DNA of 29,594 nt. Origin: a virus. Location: IMG/VR virus record IMGVR_UViG_3300024264_000126, positions 1 to 29,594 of that record, one strand, 5' to 3'. The translations under genes were made by a program, and so were the position numbers. This document shows, piece by piece, positions 1 to 6,785 of this stretch (position 1 is its first letter; every line of letters starts with the position of its first letter). The notes beneath the pieces were generated by a model, which did no database searches, was not told the origin of the DNA, and was given only the letters and a program-made list of their open reading frames with translations.

Positions 1-1
1 A

Positions 2-388
2 ATGCGAGTCAGACTAGGACCATACAGAAAGAATCGTGCTACAAGAGTTGAAATAGAACCGCACGACACATGGAGTATGGATTGCACACTTGCTATGATT
101 ATTCATCCTATGCTTGTACAACTCAAAGCAACGACACATGGATATCCTAGCACTACTACTGAACAAGAGTGGGACCAAATACTAGATGAAATGATCTGGG
201 CGTTTGAACAAAAGTGCCGAGATAATTGGGAAGATGATTATCTCGGCGACTATGTAGAAGATCAAAAGAATGGGTCGATGGTTGGTAGTTTTAAATGGAT
301 TGACCATGAAGGACTGAAAACACACCAAGAACGAATGTCAAATGGCTTCAGACTATTTGGAAAATATTATGAAAACTTATGGGATTAA
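2..388 (+). CDS. Conserved phage protein of unknown function (5' end uncertain)
   Basis: A 128-residue soluble, acidic reading frame whose first ATG lies at the second base of the window. The true start may be this codon or lie upstream, since no ribosome binding site can be examined. The protein is rich in Trp, Asp and Glu and ends in a segment with the residues GFRLFGKYYENLWD. I associate this layout with a hypothetical protein family of T4-like marine phages, but I know no function for it. No signal peptide, membrane segment or catalytic motif is visible. It runs into the next gene with no gap, so the two are probably co-transcribed. Confidence 0.75.
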   Translation: MRVRLGPYRKNRATRVEIEPHDTWSMDCTLAMIIHPMLVQLKATTHGYPSTTTEQEWDQILDEMIWAFEQKCRDNWEDDYLGDYVEDQKNGSMVGSFKWIDHEGLKTHQERMSNGFRLFGKYYENLWD

Positions 389-392
389 AATT

Positions 393-650
393 ATGGATCA
401 GGAACAAAAAACAAACGTTTTGGAAAACTTAAAGAATGGTGAGGTTACAGTCACTTTTACCAAAGTTAACGGTGATAAACGAGTAATGACTTGTACACTT
501 AATGAAGCAGTACTACCGCCTGCTAAAAAAGATGACCCACTGACACAAAAGAAAGTACGTGCTATCAATCCAGAAGTATGCAGTGTATGGGATGTAAATG
601 CCAAAGGCTGGAGAGCTTTTCGTTGGGATAATGTAGTAGAGGTAGAATAA
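393..650 (+). CDS. DUF2693/WYL_2-like small phage protein
   Basis: An 85-residue protein with the pattern GxVxVTFTKVNGxKRxMxCTLNEAxLP in its first half and VWDxxxxxWRxFRWDxV at the end. This is the signature I know from DUF2693 (WYL_2, a small SH3/Sm-like beta barrel) in T4-like phages. The frame is open from 342, but that would overlap the previous gene by 47 bases. The ATG at 393 gives a compact protein that starts just after the upstream stop, so I prefer it; its ribosome binding site is weak. The stop codon overlaps the ATG of the next gene (TAATG), which suggests translational coupling. The biochemical role is unknown. Confidence 0.75.
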   Translation: MDQEQKTNVLENLKNGEVTVTFTKVNGDKRVMTCTLNEAVLPPAKKDDPLTQKKVRAINPEVCSVWDVNAKGWRAFRWDNVVEVE

Positions 651-1399
651 TGCGTACAGCATATCTATTTGATGTAGACGGAACATTAACACCAAGTCGC
701 TGTGGTATGAACGGCGAGTTCCGTATTTGGTTTTGTGAGTTCATGAGCAACAACGATGTGTTCCTGGTTACTGGTAGTGACTATGGAAAGACTGTTGAAC
801 AGTTGGGAACTGTTATTACAGAAAATGTAAAACGTGTATATGGATGTAGTGGTAATGATGTCTGGCAACACGGACGAAACACATACTCAAGTGAATGGAA
901 ATTACCAGACCTAGCAAGAACATTCTTAATCAGTTGTGAATACGAAAGTCCATTTGAGATACGCACAGGCAATCATATTGAAGAACGTCCTGGTGTAGTA
1001 AACTTTAGTGTAGTTGGTCGTAATGCAACCAGAGAAGAACGTGCAAAATATGTTGAATATGATCAAGCCACTGGCGAACGCAATAAAATTGTACAAGCAT
1101 TCAACACAATGTTCCCAGATCTAACAGCAACAGCCGGTGGAGAAACTGGCTTGGATATCTATCCAAATGGCAAAGATAAAGCACAGATTCTGGACGATTT
1201 TTCCGAGTACGATTCAATAGTCTTTTTTGGAGATCGTTGTGACGAACTAGGAAACGACTACACGCTTTCTCGGGCGATTTCAGCTCTGTCAGAGGGCAAG
1301 AACAGCCTAGAGTACGGGCGTGGTAAATTTTATAATGTAGAAGGTTGGCAAGATACTTGGAAAATACTTCAAAATAATTTACAACCTGTTGAAATCTAA
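650..1399 (+). CDS. Eukaryotic-type phosphomannomutase-like HAD protein
   Basis: A 249-residue HAD-superfamily protein. Residues 7-13 are FDVDGTL, with D8 as the expected phospho-accepting Asp and D10 as the acid/base. Residues 40-45, VTGSDY, are motif II. ERPGVVNFSVVGR at 112-124 and GRNATREER at 123-131 match the substrate-binding segment of eukaryotic phosphomannomutases (PMM1/PMM2: RNGMLNVSPIGR then GR..SQEER). GGETGLDIYPNGKDK (163-177) and FFGDRCDELGNDY (192-204) complete the pattern. The length equals that of the human enzymes. The family interconverts mannose-6-phosphate and mannose-1-phosphate, so the likely role is sugar-nucleotide metabolism or surface modification. It is coupled to the upstream gene by an ATG/stop overlap. 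Fold assignment is secure; substrate is inferred. Confidence 0.82.
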   Translation: MRTAYLFDVDGTLTPSRCGMNGEFRIWFCEFMSNNDVFLVTGSDYGKTVEQLGTVITENVKRVYGCSGNDVWQHGRNTYSSEWKLPDLARTFLISCEYESPFEIRTGNHIEERPGVVNFSVVGRNATREERAKYVEYDQATGERNKIVQAFNTMFPDLTATAGGETGLDIYPNGKDKAQILDDFSEYDSIVFFGDRCDELGNDYTLSRAISALSEGKNSLEYGRGKFYNVEGWQDTWKILQNNLQPVEI

Positions 1400-1422
1400 A
1401 GAAACTTTTTTACACTTTTTTG

Positions 1423-1451
1423 TTGACAAGTAAGACGTCTTACTGTATATT
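1423..1451 (+). promoter_or_regulatory. Early-type sigma-70 promoter with perfect palindrome in the spacer
   Basis: TTGACA at 1423-1428, a 17-bp spacer, and TATATT at 1446-1451. The spacer contains the perfect 14-bp palindrome GTAAGACGTCTTAC at 1430-1443. It lies 32 bases before the ATG of the gene at 1484. Close relatives occur at 2341, 4054, 4401 and 19608, which is why I read the spacer as a likely operator. Confidence 0.85.
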
Positions 1452-1483
1452 GTATTAGTAAGTTAAAAACACTAGGAGTTAAT

Positions 1484-1927
1484 ATGTTAGATCAAACAGT
1501 AACATTTGAAGATGTAAGCGCAGAAACAATTGCAATGGAATTTGTTCAATTTGAAGATGTAGATGCTGACACACTTGCTATGGAACACTTTGACGATATG
1601 AAAACTGAACTATGTATGGATTCAGTTTGGAGCATTTGGGAAGCTGCGGCACTAAGTGCTGATGACTTATTATTTCAAGATCGTCAGTATTTGGTACGTT
1701 ACCAATTTGTACGCTCTGATTCAACATGTGAAGAAATTTACGATGATTTGCAGAATGGTACAAAAAGCTCAATGGCTGAAGTAACAATGTTTGCCGTAAG
1801 TGGCAGTATTAAACATCTTTGGTTTGCCGCTGATAGTTGTATTAAACAAAGTGGTACACATCATTCTTACATTGAAGATTTTCAAATGCAAGAAGATGGT
1901 TCACTATTATTAATTACTGGATCTTAA
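1484..1927 (+). CDS. Acidic early-type protein of unknown function
   Basis: A 147-residue acidic protein that I do not recognise. Its N-terminus carries a short tandem duplication: TFEDVSAETIAMEF is followed by QFEDVDADTLAMEHF, about 18 residues apart. The rest is mixed alpha/beta in appearance with several Cys residues, and no membrane segment. AGGAG at 1474-1478 gives a good ribosome binding site for the ATG at 1484, and a strong sigma-70 type promoter sits just upstream. It begins an apparent operon with the two small genes that follow. By position and promoter type it is probably expressed early and may act on the host, but this is inference. Confidence 0.75.
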   Translation: MLDQTVTFEDVSAETIAMEFVQFEDVDADTLAMEHFDDMKTELCMDSVWSIWEAAALSADDLLFQDRQYLVRYQFVRSDSTCEEIYDDLQNGTKSSMAEVTMFAVSGSIKHLWFAADSCIKQSGTHHSYIEDFQMQEDGSLLLITGS

Positions 1928-1938
1928 GGAGACATTTA

Positions 1939-2109
1939 ATGATTAGATTTTTTATCGGACTTGTAATAATTTTAGGTGCTGTTGGTGCAGATGATTTTGC
2001 ACATGAAGCAGGACTATTACCTCCTTCCCTTTGGGAAACAGCAGGGTGGTGCGCCCTTGGACTAGCCTTCATGTTGTGGGCTCTTCCTAAACTCGCCAAT
2101 CAACAATAA
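1939..2109 (+). CDS. Small two-helix membrane protein
   Basis: A 56-residue gene starting at the ATG at 1939, preceded by AAGGAG at 1926-1931. The translation has a hydrophobic stretch at residues 3-17 (RFFIGLVIILGAVG) and another at 32-50 (WETAGWCALGLAFMLWALP), joined by a short polar loop. It looks like a small inner-membrane hairpin protein. There is nothing to tie it to a named family. It follows the 147-residue gene by 11 bases and precedes another small gene by 26 bases, so all three are likely read from the promoter at 1423. Confidence 0.65.
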   Translation: MIRFFIGLVIILGAVGADDFAHEAGLLPPSLWETAGWCALGLAFMLWALPKLANQQ

Positions 2110-2135
2110 CTCACTCTACCATACAGGAGCCATAT

Positions 2136-2324
2136 ATGAGCAATTCTTCCACAAAATATCAGTATAATAGTCTTTTGGATATCGACGAGGAAACTCTCGA
2201 TTATCTTAGTTTTGTAATTCCAGGTGGGGATGTATACAAAACGCCAATTGATGATGTTAATACATTTCTCAATGAGCTAGATACATTATATGAGGAATTG
2301 GAAAGAGAAAAACAAATTGCATAA
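2136..2324 (+). CDS. Small acidic hypothetical protein
   Basis: A 62-residue acidic protein beginning MSNSSTKYQY and ending in a charged probable helix (FLNELDTLYEELEREKQ). AGGAG lies about 7 bases before the ATG. I do not recognise it. It is the last member of the short cluster downstream of the promoter at 1423, and another early-type promoter follows 16 bases after its stop codon. Its size and charge would suit a host-binding early protein, but nothing in the sequence demonstrates that. Confidence 0.65.
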   Translation: MSNSSTKYQYNSLLDIDEETLDYLSFVIPGGDVYKTPIDDVNTFLNELDTLYEELEREKQIA

Positions 2325-2340
2325 AAGTAAAAGTTTTTGC

Positions 2341-2369
2341 TTGACATGTAATACTTCTTACTATATATT
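2341..2369 (+). promoter_or_regulatory. Early-type sigma-70 promoter
   Basis: TTGACA at 2341-2346, a 17-bp spacer and TATATT at 2364-2369. The spacer holds GTAATACTTCTTAC (2348-2361), which differs at two positions from the perfect palindrome in the promoter at 1423. It drives the ParB-like gene at 2403. Confidence 0.82.
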
Positions 2370-2402
2370 GTAGTTGAAGCAACAACAAGAAAGTATTCAA
2401 AT

Positions 2403-3584
2403 ATGATGATGCTATTACAAAATACTAATAATACAAACAACTATGCCTCTCAAATTAATTCAACTTATCATACAGATGAAGATCTGTTTGTCACAGTTGA
2501 TCAGCGTCTACAAGAATTGTATGCCAAAGATAGTGATTTGGAAATGCTATTCCGTAGTTTAGCTGAAGGCATGGTTGCCGCAATGGGGTATGAAACATAC
2601 AATGATATGGTTAAAGATATTGTTGGCATGGGAGAAATCCAATATGTACCAGTAACAAGTATCGATATTAACGATACAATGCAACGTTGGCCTGATCGTG
2701 AGAACTTGATTGATATCATTTCAGAATTTAATCCAGACTTTGTTAATCGTATCCGCACTTATTTAGATACAAAACGTAAAGATGGTAATGTATCACGTCA
2801 TGTTGCTTGGGATGGACAACACACTGGACTAGCACTATACATTATTGGTGTATATGGTTTTGGTATGATGCCTGAACTGGTAACAGTACCAGTTGATCAA
2901 TATCCAGGAGATGATCGTGCTGCAATCCGCCGCCGCTTTGTTGAGTTTAACAGTGGCCGTACCAGCAAGAAATTAGAAAACATTGACTTGTACAAACAGT
3001 ATGTAGCAGGGTTCCGCCATGATGGACTTACTGATTTCTGGAACAACCGTTGCGTTAAGTTGCAAGAGTATTTTGAGAACTACAGTTACTATGCTACTAG
3101 CGAAAAGTTTGGTGATGAGAAACGTAGTGGTGCTTGGTCACGTATGACAGAAGTATTTAATCGTAACTTTCCAGTAGAAGTATTTGAGCGTGTGATGTAT
3201 TATCATTCAGTTAGCAATGCTGACAAGCCGTTTATTGCAATGGAGATTGATAACCTCAGTGTATTCTTCCGTCAATGTATGGACGATGGAATTGTTATTA
3301 CAGATGAATACATAGATGAAATGTCATCTGTACTGTCAAAGATTACACAAAACACATGGGCTCCTAGTGGCACTGTTAAAGGACGCAAAGTACAAGCAGC
3401 ATACCAAAATCACTGTGATATCGAAAAGAAAGCAGGGCGTATGATTGAGGGCAAGACTTACCGTTGTAACCAAACGATTGTTGGGCCAAGCTGGATTGCA
3501 GGTGCTCTTAAAACAGCAGGATTTAAACACAAGTTACCAACTTTTGAAGTAGCATTTAACTTTACTGCGGAGGACTTAGTATAA
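2403..3584 (+). CDS. ParB/DGQHR-like protein
   Basis: A 393-residue soluble protein. Residues of about 75-200 look like a ParB-type N-terminal domain: a VPVTSIDIN strand, an MQRWP segment, then HVAWDGQHTG resembling the DGQHR core of ParB/Srx-like proteins, a VTVPVDQYP strand, and an RRFVEFNSGR segment like the conserved F..N..R helix. The C-terminal half is unassigned. In phages such domains occur in DNA-binding or nuclease-like proteins. It has an early-type promoter, and its stop codon overlaps the ATG of an HNH endonuclease gene, so the two are translationally linked. The start has only a weak AAGAAAG ribosome binding site, and ATG codons at 2403, 2406 and 2409 are all possible. Fold call moderate; function unknown. 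Confidence 0.6.
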   Translation: MMMLLQNTNNTNNYASQINSTYHTDEDLFVTVDQRLQELYAKDSDLEMLFRSLAEGMVAAMGYETYNDMVKDIVGMGEIQYVPVTSIDINDTMQRWPDRENLIDIISEFNPDFVNRIRTYLDTKRKDGNVSRHVAWDGQHTGLALYIIGVYGFGMMPELVTVPVDQYPGDDRAAIRRRFVEFNSGRTSKKLENIDLYKQYVAGFRHDGLTDFWNNRCVKLQEYFENYSYYATSEKFGDEKRSGAWSRMTEVFNRNFPVEVFERVMYYHSVSNADKPFIAMEIDNLSVFFRQCMDDGIVITDEYIDEMSSVLSKITQNTWAPSGTVKGRKVQAAYQNHCDIEKKAGRMIEGKTYRCNQTIVGPSWIAGALKTAGFKHKLPTFEVAFNFTAEDLV

Positions 3585-4036
3585 TGGGCATTCGTGAAGC
3601 AACAGATCGGGTACGTAAATCAACAACCGAAATGAAAGCCGCAATGCGAGGCAAATGTAAAACACCAGGCTGTAACAGTCACTTAACACTGTGGAAAGGT
3701 CCAGGTGAGAAAGAGTACTGTGATCCATGTCAGCGTAATTTTGCTGCATTTGGCGGTATGGCCACACCATCCAAAGCATACAGTCAGTTGCGTCAGACAT
3801 CATGCAGTGATTGTGGATTTGATCCTGCTAAATTGCCACGTGTTAAAAAATACAAGGAAAGTGACCCCAAAAAATACAACAGCCTATTACGTGCCGCACT
3901 AACAGTAGATCATATTGATGGTAACCATCAAAACAATGATCCAGAAAATTTAGTAACACTGTGTAGTAATTGTCATAATATCAAAACAATTGAATACGGC
4001 GACAATCTTACTCCAAGTAATCAAAATATTTTATAA
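3584..4036 (+). CDS. HNH endonuclease with N-terminal zinc knuckle
   Basis: A 150-residue protein with two Cys-rich sites. C25, C30, C46 and C49 form a likely zinc knuckle. C74/C77 with C127/C130 form the zinc site that frames a classic HNH core: VDHIDGN (residues 108-114), NNDPENLVTLC, and NCHNIKT, with H110 and H131 as the expected catalytic and metal residues. This is typical of free-standing HNH nucleases in T4-like phages, which usually act as homing endonucleases or in DNA processing. The ATG overlaps the stop codon of the ParB-like gene. No intron is visible. Family call is firm; the target is unknown. Confidence 0.9.
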   Translation: MGIREATDRVRKSTTEMKAAMRGKCKTPGCNSHLTLWKGPGEKEYCDPCQRNFAAFGGMATPSKAYSQLRQTSCSDCGFDPAKLPRVKKYKESDPKKYNSLLRAALTVDHIDGNHQNNDPENLVTLCSNCHNIKTIEYGDNLTPSNQNIL

Positions 4037-4053
4037 TTTATTGCCTTTTACTG

Positions 4054-4082
4054 TTGACAACCAAGACGTTTTACCTTATAAT
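4054..4082 (+). promoter_or_regulatory. Perfect-consensus sigma-70 promoter
   Basis: TTGACA at 4054-4059, a 17-bp spacer and TATAAT at 4077-4082, an exact match to the consensus. The spacer contains CCAAGACGTTTTAC (4061-4074), shared almost letter for letter with the promoters at 4401 and 19608. It drives the gene at 4113. Confidence 0.9.
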
Positions 4083-4112
4083 GATGGTATAAGTTAACAA
4101 AAAGGAAACAAT

Positions 4113-4385
4113 ATGTTTGAAGTAATGTCAAAAGAAGATAAACAGACGTTGTTTGAATCAGCAGTAATTGATATCACAGCAGGTTGTATAGTTGATATTG
4201 ATGATGCAAGTGGTTCATCCAACAGTGTTTGTATTGGTGACTTTCGTGACATTGGTTGGAGTACACGTGTAGCAACACGTGATAGTCTTTACTATGCTTG
4301 GAACGGTCCTAACCCTATCAAAGTTAATGGACAGATTGTTAACCCTGGTGAAACAACAGAAGAAGTTGAAATGGATTGGTCATAA
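4113..4385 (+). CDS. Early-type hypothetical protein
   Basis: A 90-residue acidic protein with no family that I recognise. It has an N-terminal charged helix (SKEDKQTLFESAV) and a beta-rich middle, and lacks membrane segments. The ribosome binding site is AAAGGAA about 7 bases before the ATG. It forms a single-gene unit, with a perfect-consensus promoter in front and a second early-type promoter 15 bases after its stop. Such strong individual promoters suggest high, probably early expression. Confidence 0.7.
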   Translation: MFEVMSKEDKQTLFESAVIDITAGCIVDIDDASGSSNSVCIGDFRDIGWSTRVATRDSLYYAWNGPNPIKVNGQIVNPGETTEEVEMDWS

Positions 4386-4400
4386 AAGTTAAAAAAAGGC

Positions 4401-4429
4401 TTGACAACCAAGACGTTTTACTATATACT
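4401..4429 (+). promoter_or_regulatory. Early-type sigma-70 promoter
   Basis: TTGACA at 4401-4406, a 17-bp spacer and TATACT at 4424-4429. The spacer has CCAAGACGTTTTAC (4408-4421), identical to that of the promoter at 4054. An A-run (TTAAAAAAAGGC) directly upstream could act as an UP element, and the same run precedes the promoter at 17063. Confidence 0.87.
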
Positions 4430-4460
4430 GTAAGTATAGTTAATAAAGAAGGAATACACA

Positions 4461-4700
4461 ATGTTTAGAATCCCTAGCTTTTACCAAGAAACAGTAGATT
4501 TTACTAGTGCTTGGAATACAATTAAAAACTTTGGTCGTGGCGATGCTCTTGAAGGTATGAACGCTATGAACCGTGTTTGGGAAGAGCATGCCAGTGGTAG
4601 TGACCGCTTTGAAGAAGATGATGACTTTTATGAGTGGTATGAAGCTGAAGTGAATGCTTACAATGTTGTGTTTAAAAATATGGGCAAATTGTTTGCCTAA
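4461..4700 (+). CDS. Early-type hypothetical protein
   Basis: A 79-residue protein, aromatic and acidic (for example EEDDDFYEWYEAEVNAYNVVF), predicted mostly helical. I do not recognise it. AAGGAA lies about 6 bases before the ATG. It is driven by the early-type promoter at 4401 and is followed after a few bases by the HAD phosphatase gene, which has no clear promoter of its own and is probably in the same transcript. Confidence 0.7.
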   Translation: MFRIPSFYQETVDFTSAWNTIKNFGRGDALEGMNAMNRVWEEHASGSDRFEEDDDFYEWYEAEVNAYNVVFKNMGKLFA

Positions 4701-4762
4701 GGTATGTTATAATGTATGAAGGATATTACGCATATATGTTAAGAAGGACTAAAGAGGAAAAT

Positions 4763-5353
4763 ATGAAAGAAAAGATGAAAAAGATGAAAAATATAATTTT
4801 AACAGATTGCGATGGTGTTCTGCTCGATTGGGAAAATAGTTTCCATGATTGGATGTATGACAATGGATATAAAAAAGTTGTTGAAGGTGTTTATGAAATG
4901 GAAGTTGCTTATGACATTTCCAAAGCAGAATGCAAAAAATTAGTTAAAGAATTTAACCAGAGTGCTTGGATGTGCTGTTTGCCTGCTTTACGAGATGCAC
5001 GAAGCGGTGTTGCCAAGCTAGTTGAAGCTGGATACACATTTACTTGTATTACTAGTTTAAGTTTAGATCCGTATGCAAAGAAGCTACGGGAGGAGAACTT
5101 GGCTAAGATATTTGGCCAAGATGTGTTTAATGATGTTGTGTGTTTGGATACTGGTGCAGACAAAGATGAAGCACTTGCACCCTACAAAGATACAGGACTT
5201 TATTGGCTTGAAGACAAGCCAGAAAATGCACAGTTGGGTGCAGACCTTGGTTTGAACACGATCCTTATAAATCATGAACATAATGTTGGGTTTATGGATA
5301 AACGAATTACTAACGTCGACAATTGGGCTCAAGTCTGTGATATTATTTTGTAA
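4763..5353 (+). CDS. HAD-superfamily phosphatase (nucleotidase-like)
   Basis: A 196-residue HAD protein. TDCDGVLLDW at residues 14-23 is motif I, ITSLS at 96-100 motif II, K134 in ADKDE a candidate motif III Lys, and LEDKPENA at 149-156 motif IV. This order resembles the 5'(3')-deoxyribonucleotidase-like phosphatases of T4-like phages, but the substrate cannot be read from sequence. The frame extends to an ATG at 4712. I prefer the ATG at 4763 because AAGAGG sits just upstream and the extra 17 residues have no HAD features; the longer form, with AAGG at 4699, cannot be excluded. It ends 5 bases from the convergent phoH gene. Confidence 0.78.
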   Translation: MKEKMKKMKNIILTDCDGVLLDWENSFHDWMYDNGYKKVVEGVYEMEVAYDISKAECKKLVKEFNQSAWMCCLPALRDARSGVAKLVEAGYTFTCITSLSLDPYAKKLREENLAKIFGQDVFNDVVCLDTGADKDEALAPYKDTGLYWLEDKPENAQLGADLGLNTILINHEHNVGFMDKRITNVDNWAQVCDIIL

Positions 5354-5358
5354 TACGT

Positions 5359-6090
5359 TTAGTTAATACTTTCGTCTCCATAAATTGATAATACTTCAGA
5401 CACGGCAGGATGTCTTTCCACATCACACCGGTTAAATTCAGTAAAGCCGATACGTTGTGTGTCGGTTTTTTTCAGTAAGAACATAAAGTCTTTTAACCCA
5501 TTGTTGTCGAACCCCCTATCATGCTGAGCTAAGTCTCCTGTCACAACAATACGACTACCAACACCTATACGTGTTAGCAACATTTTCATTTGACTTGGTG
5601 TGGCGTTTTGCATTTCATCTGCGATAATGAATGCTTCTTTGAAAGTCCGCCCACGCATATATGCTAATGGGGCAACTTCAATTATGCCTTCTTCAATCAT
5701 TGTTGTGATTTCTTTTGGAGTGTAATAATCTTCAAGTACATCGAAGATTGGTCTAGTCCATGGTGCCATTTTCTCTAGTAGAGTACCGGGCAAAAAGCCA
5801 TGTTGTTCATCCACACTTACTGCTGGACGAGTTACAACAATTTTCTCACAGTCGCCTTCCTTGAGCGCACGAACCGCCGCTAGCACTGCTAGCATGGTTT
5901 TGCCAGTACCCGCTGGGCCTGTTGCAAACACGATGTTTTTATTTGCATCGTCAAGTAACGTCAAGTAATCCTCCTGTGCAAGATTTTTAGGTAAAATAGT
6001 TACCCTTGAATTACGCTTTTTATATTTCCCGAAGTCAACAATTGGCTCCGAACTGTTGAACGATTTGGTTTTTCTAGCTCTTTTAGTCAC
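5359..6090 (-). CDS. phoH: PhoH-like P-loop ATPase
   Basis: A 243-residue PhoH family protein. Walker A is GPAGTGKT at residues 58-65, followed by VVTRPAV and EQHGFLPGTLLEKMAPW (95-111). Walker B is FIIADEMQNA at 154-163, and TGDLAQHD at 184-191 is the sensor region. PhoH is very common in marine phages; proposed roles include RNA-associated ATPase/helicase activity and response to phosphate stress, but its phage function is unsettled. The frame is open upstream to 6282, but I choose GTG at 6090. It is preceded by AAAGGAG on the minus strand, and the upstream translation looks non-coding. It is the only minus-strand gene here, convergent with the HAD gene. Confidence 0.92.
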   Translation of the reverse strand: MTKRARKTKSFNSSEPIVDFGKYKKRNSRVTILPKNLAQEDYLTLLDDANKNIVFATGPAGTGKTMLAVLAAVRALKEGDCEKIVVTRPAVSVDEQHGFLPGTLLEKMAPWTRPIFDVLEDYYTPKEITTMIEEGIIEVAPLAYMRGRTFKEAFIIADEMQNATPSQMKMLLTRIGVGSRIVVTGDLAQHDRGFDNNGLKDFMFLLKKTDTQRIGFTEFNRCDVERHPAVSEVLSIYGDESIN

Positions 6091-6149
6091 TACGTCATTC
6101 TCCTTTTGTAGTTTATATTTGCTAGACTTGAGCCCAAGTTGTTCATTGG

Positions 6150-6157
6150 TATTTAAC
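6150..6157 (-). promoter_or_regulatory. Possible late-type promoter for phoH
   Basis: On the minus strand this reads GTTAAATA, six of eight matches to the T4 late octamer, about 60 bases before the phoH GTG. It is the best candidate I see, but it is weak. No good -35/-10 pair is visible on this strand. Confidence 0.3.
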
Positions 6158-6160
6158 AGA

Positions 6161-6189
6161 TTGACGTCAAACACCTTTGATAGTATAAT
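6161..6189 (+). promoter_or_regulatory. Sigma-70 promoter with dyad spacer
   Basis: TTGACG at 6161-6166, a 17-bp spacer and TATAAT at 6184-6189. The -35 box lies within the perfect palindrome TTGACGTCAA (6161-6170), and the spacer contains the dyad TCAAA-CACC-TTTGA (6167-6180). It points toward the gene at 6252, which also has a late promoter at 6216, so the block could be transcribed in two phases. Confidence 0.65.
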
Positions 6190-6215
6190 GAAATAACAAA
6201 ATAGTTTCTTGTTTG

Positions 6216-6223
6216 TATAAATA
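6216..6223 (+). promoter_or_regulatory. T4-type late promoter (TATAAATA)
   Basis: An exact TATAAATA octamer 28 bases before the ATG at 6252. It is one of a series of NATAAATA motifs in front of structural and lysis genes in this window, as in T4-like phages where the gp55 sigma factor reads this motif. Confidence 0.75.
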
Positions 6224-6251
6224 GTTACAACAGCAATTAGGTAAATGAATA

Positions 6252-6785
6252 ATGATTGAACCACAAGACATAACAGACACAATTAGTAGTATCTATGACG
6301 GTAATAGTAAGCTAGATATGCTACTCGAATTTGAGGGCGTATTAGACAAGTTACACTTGTATGCTTATAAAAACTGGATCAAAGGTGAAATTGTAGCAGG
6401 ACCAGAAATTAGTCGCTATTGGATTGAAGCCACAGTGATGTATCCTAGAGATTTCATGCCAGATCCAGAAGGTTCGTTACGACTTACCAAACATGGTTGC
6501 TATGTGTATTTTCAGAAAGAAACATACATTGTAAGTAAAGAAATTAAAACACCAGATGATCTTGAAACAACTGACCGAGGCGAACGTAAGCCTAAGAAAA
6601 TTGAAAAAGATGTTTGGCTAGTGCGTATCGTGATGCCACGCCACTTTGTGGACGAATTCAAAAGTCAGCAAATTGAAGTTAACGGCGTTGAAATTGACAT
6701 GAGTGATGTTAGTGATGCTTACGAACAAGGACTAGATAACGAAGAGGCTTTAAAAAATGACAATGACCCAGACCAAGATATTTGA
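6252..6785 (+). CDS. Conserved phage protein, late-type
   Basis: A 177-residue soluble protein. Its core, containing the residues KNWIKGEIVAGPEISRYW and RLTKHGCYVYFQKE, is compact and beta-rich, while the C-terminus is an acidic tail ending NDNDPDQDI. I have the impression that related proteins occur in other T4-like marine phages, but I cannot name a function. It is the first gene after both a sigma-70 type and an exact late promoter and overlaps the next gene by 29 bases. A virion or assembly role is plausible from the late promoter only. Confidence 0.72.
   Translation: MIEPQDITDTISSIYDGNSKLDMLLEFEGVLDKLHLYAYKNWIKGEIVAGPEISRYWIEATVMYPRDFMPDPEGSLRLTKHGCYVYFQKETYIVSKEIKTPDDLETTDRGERKPKKIEKDVWLVRIVMPRHFVDEFKSQQIEVNGVEIDMSDVSDAYEQGLDNEEALKNDNDPDQDI

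Noticed and set aside
6091-6282. 64-residue N-terminal extension of phoH
   Set aside because: It covers the intergenic promoters and does not resemble PhoH; a GTG with AAAGGAG at 6090 is better.
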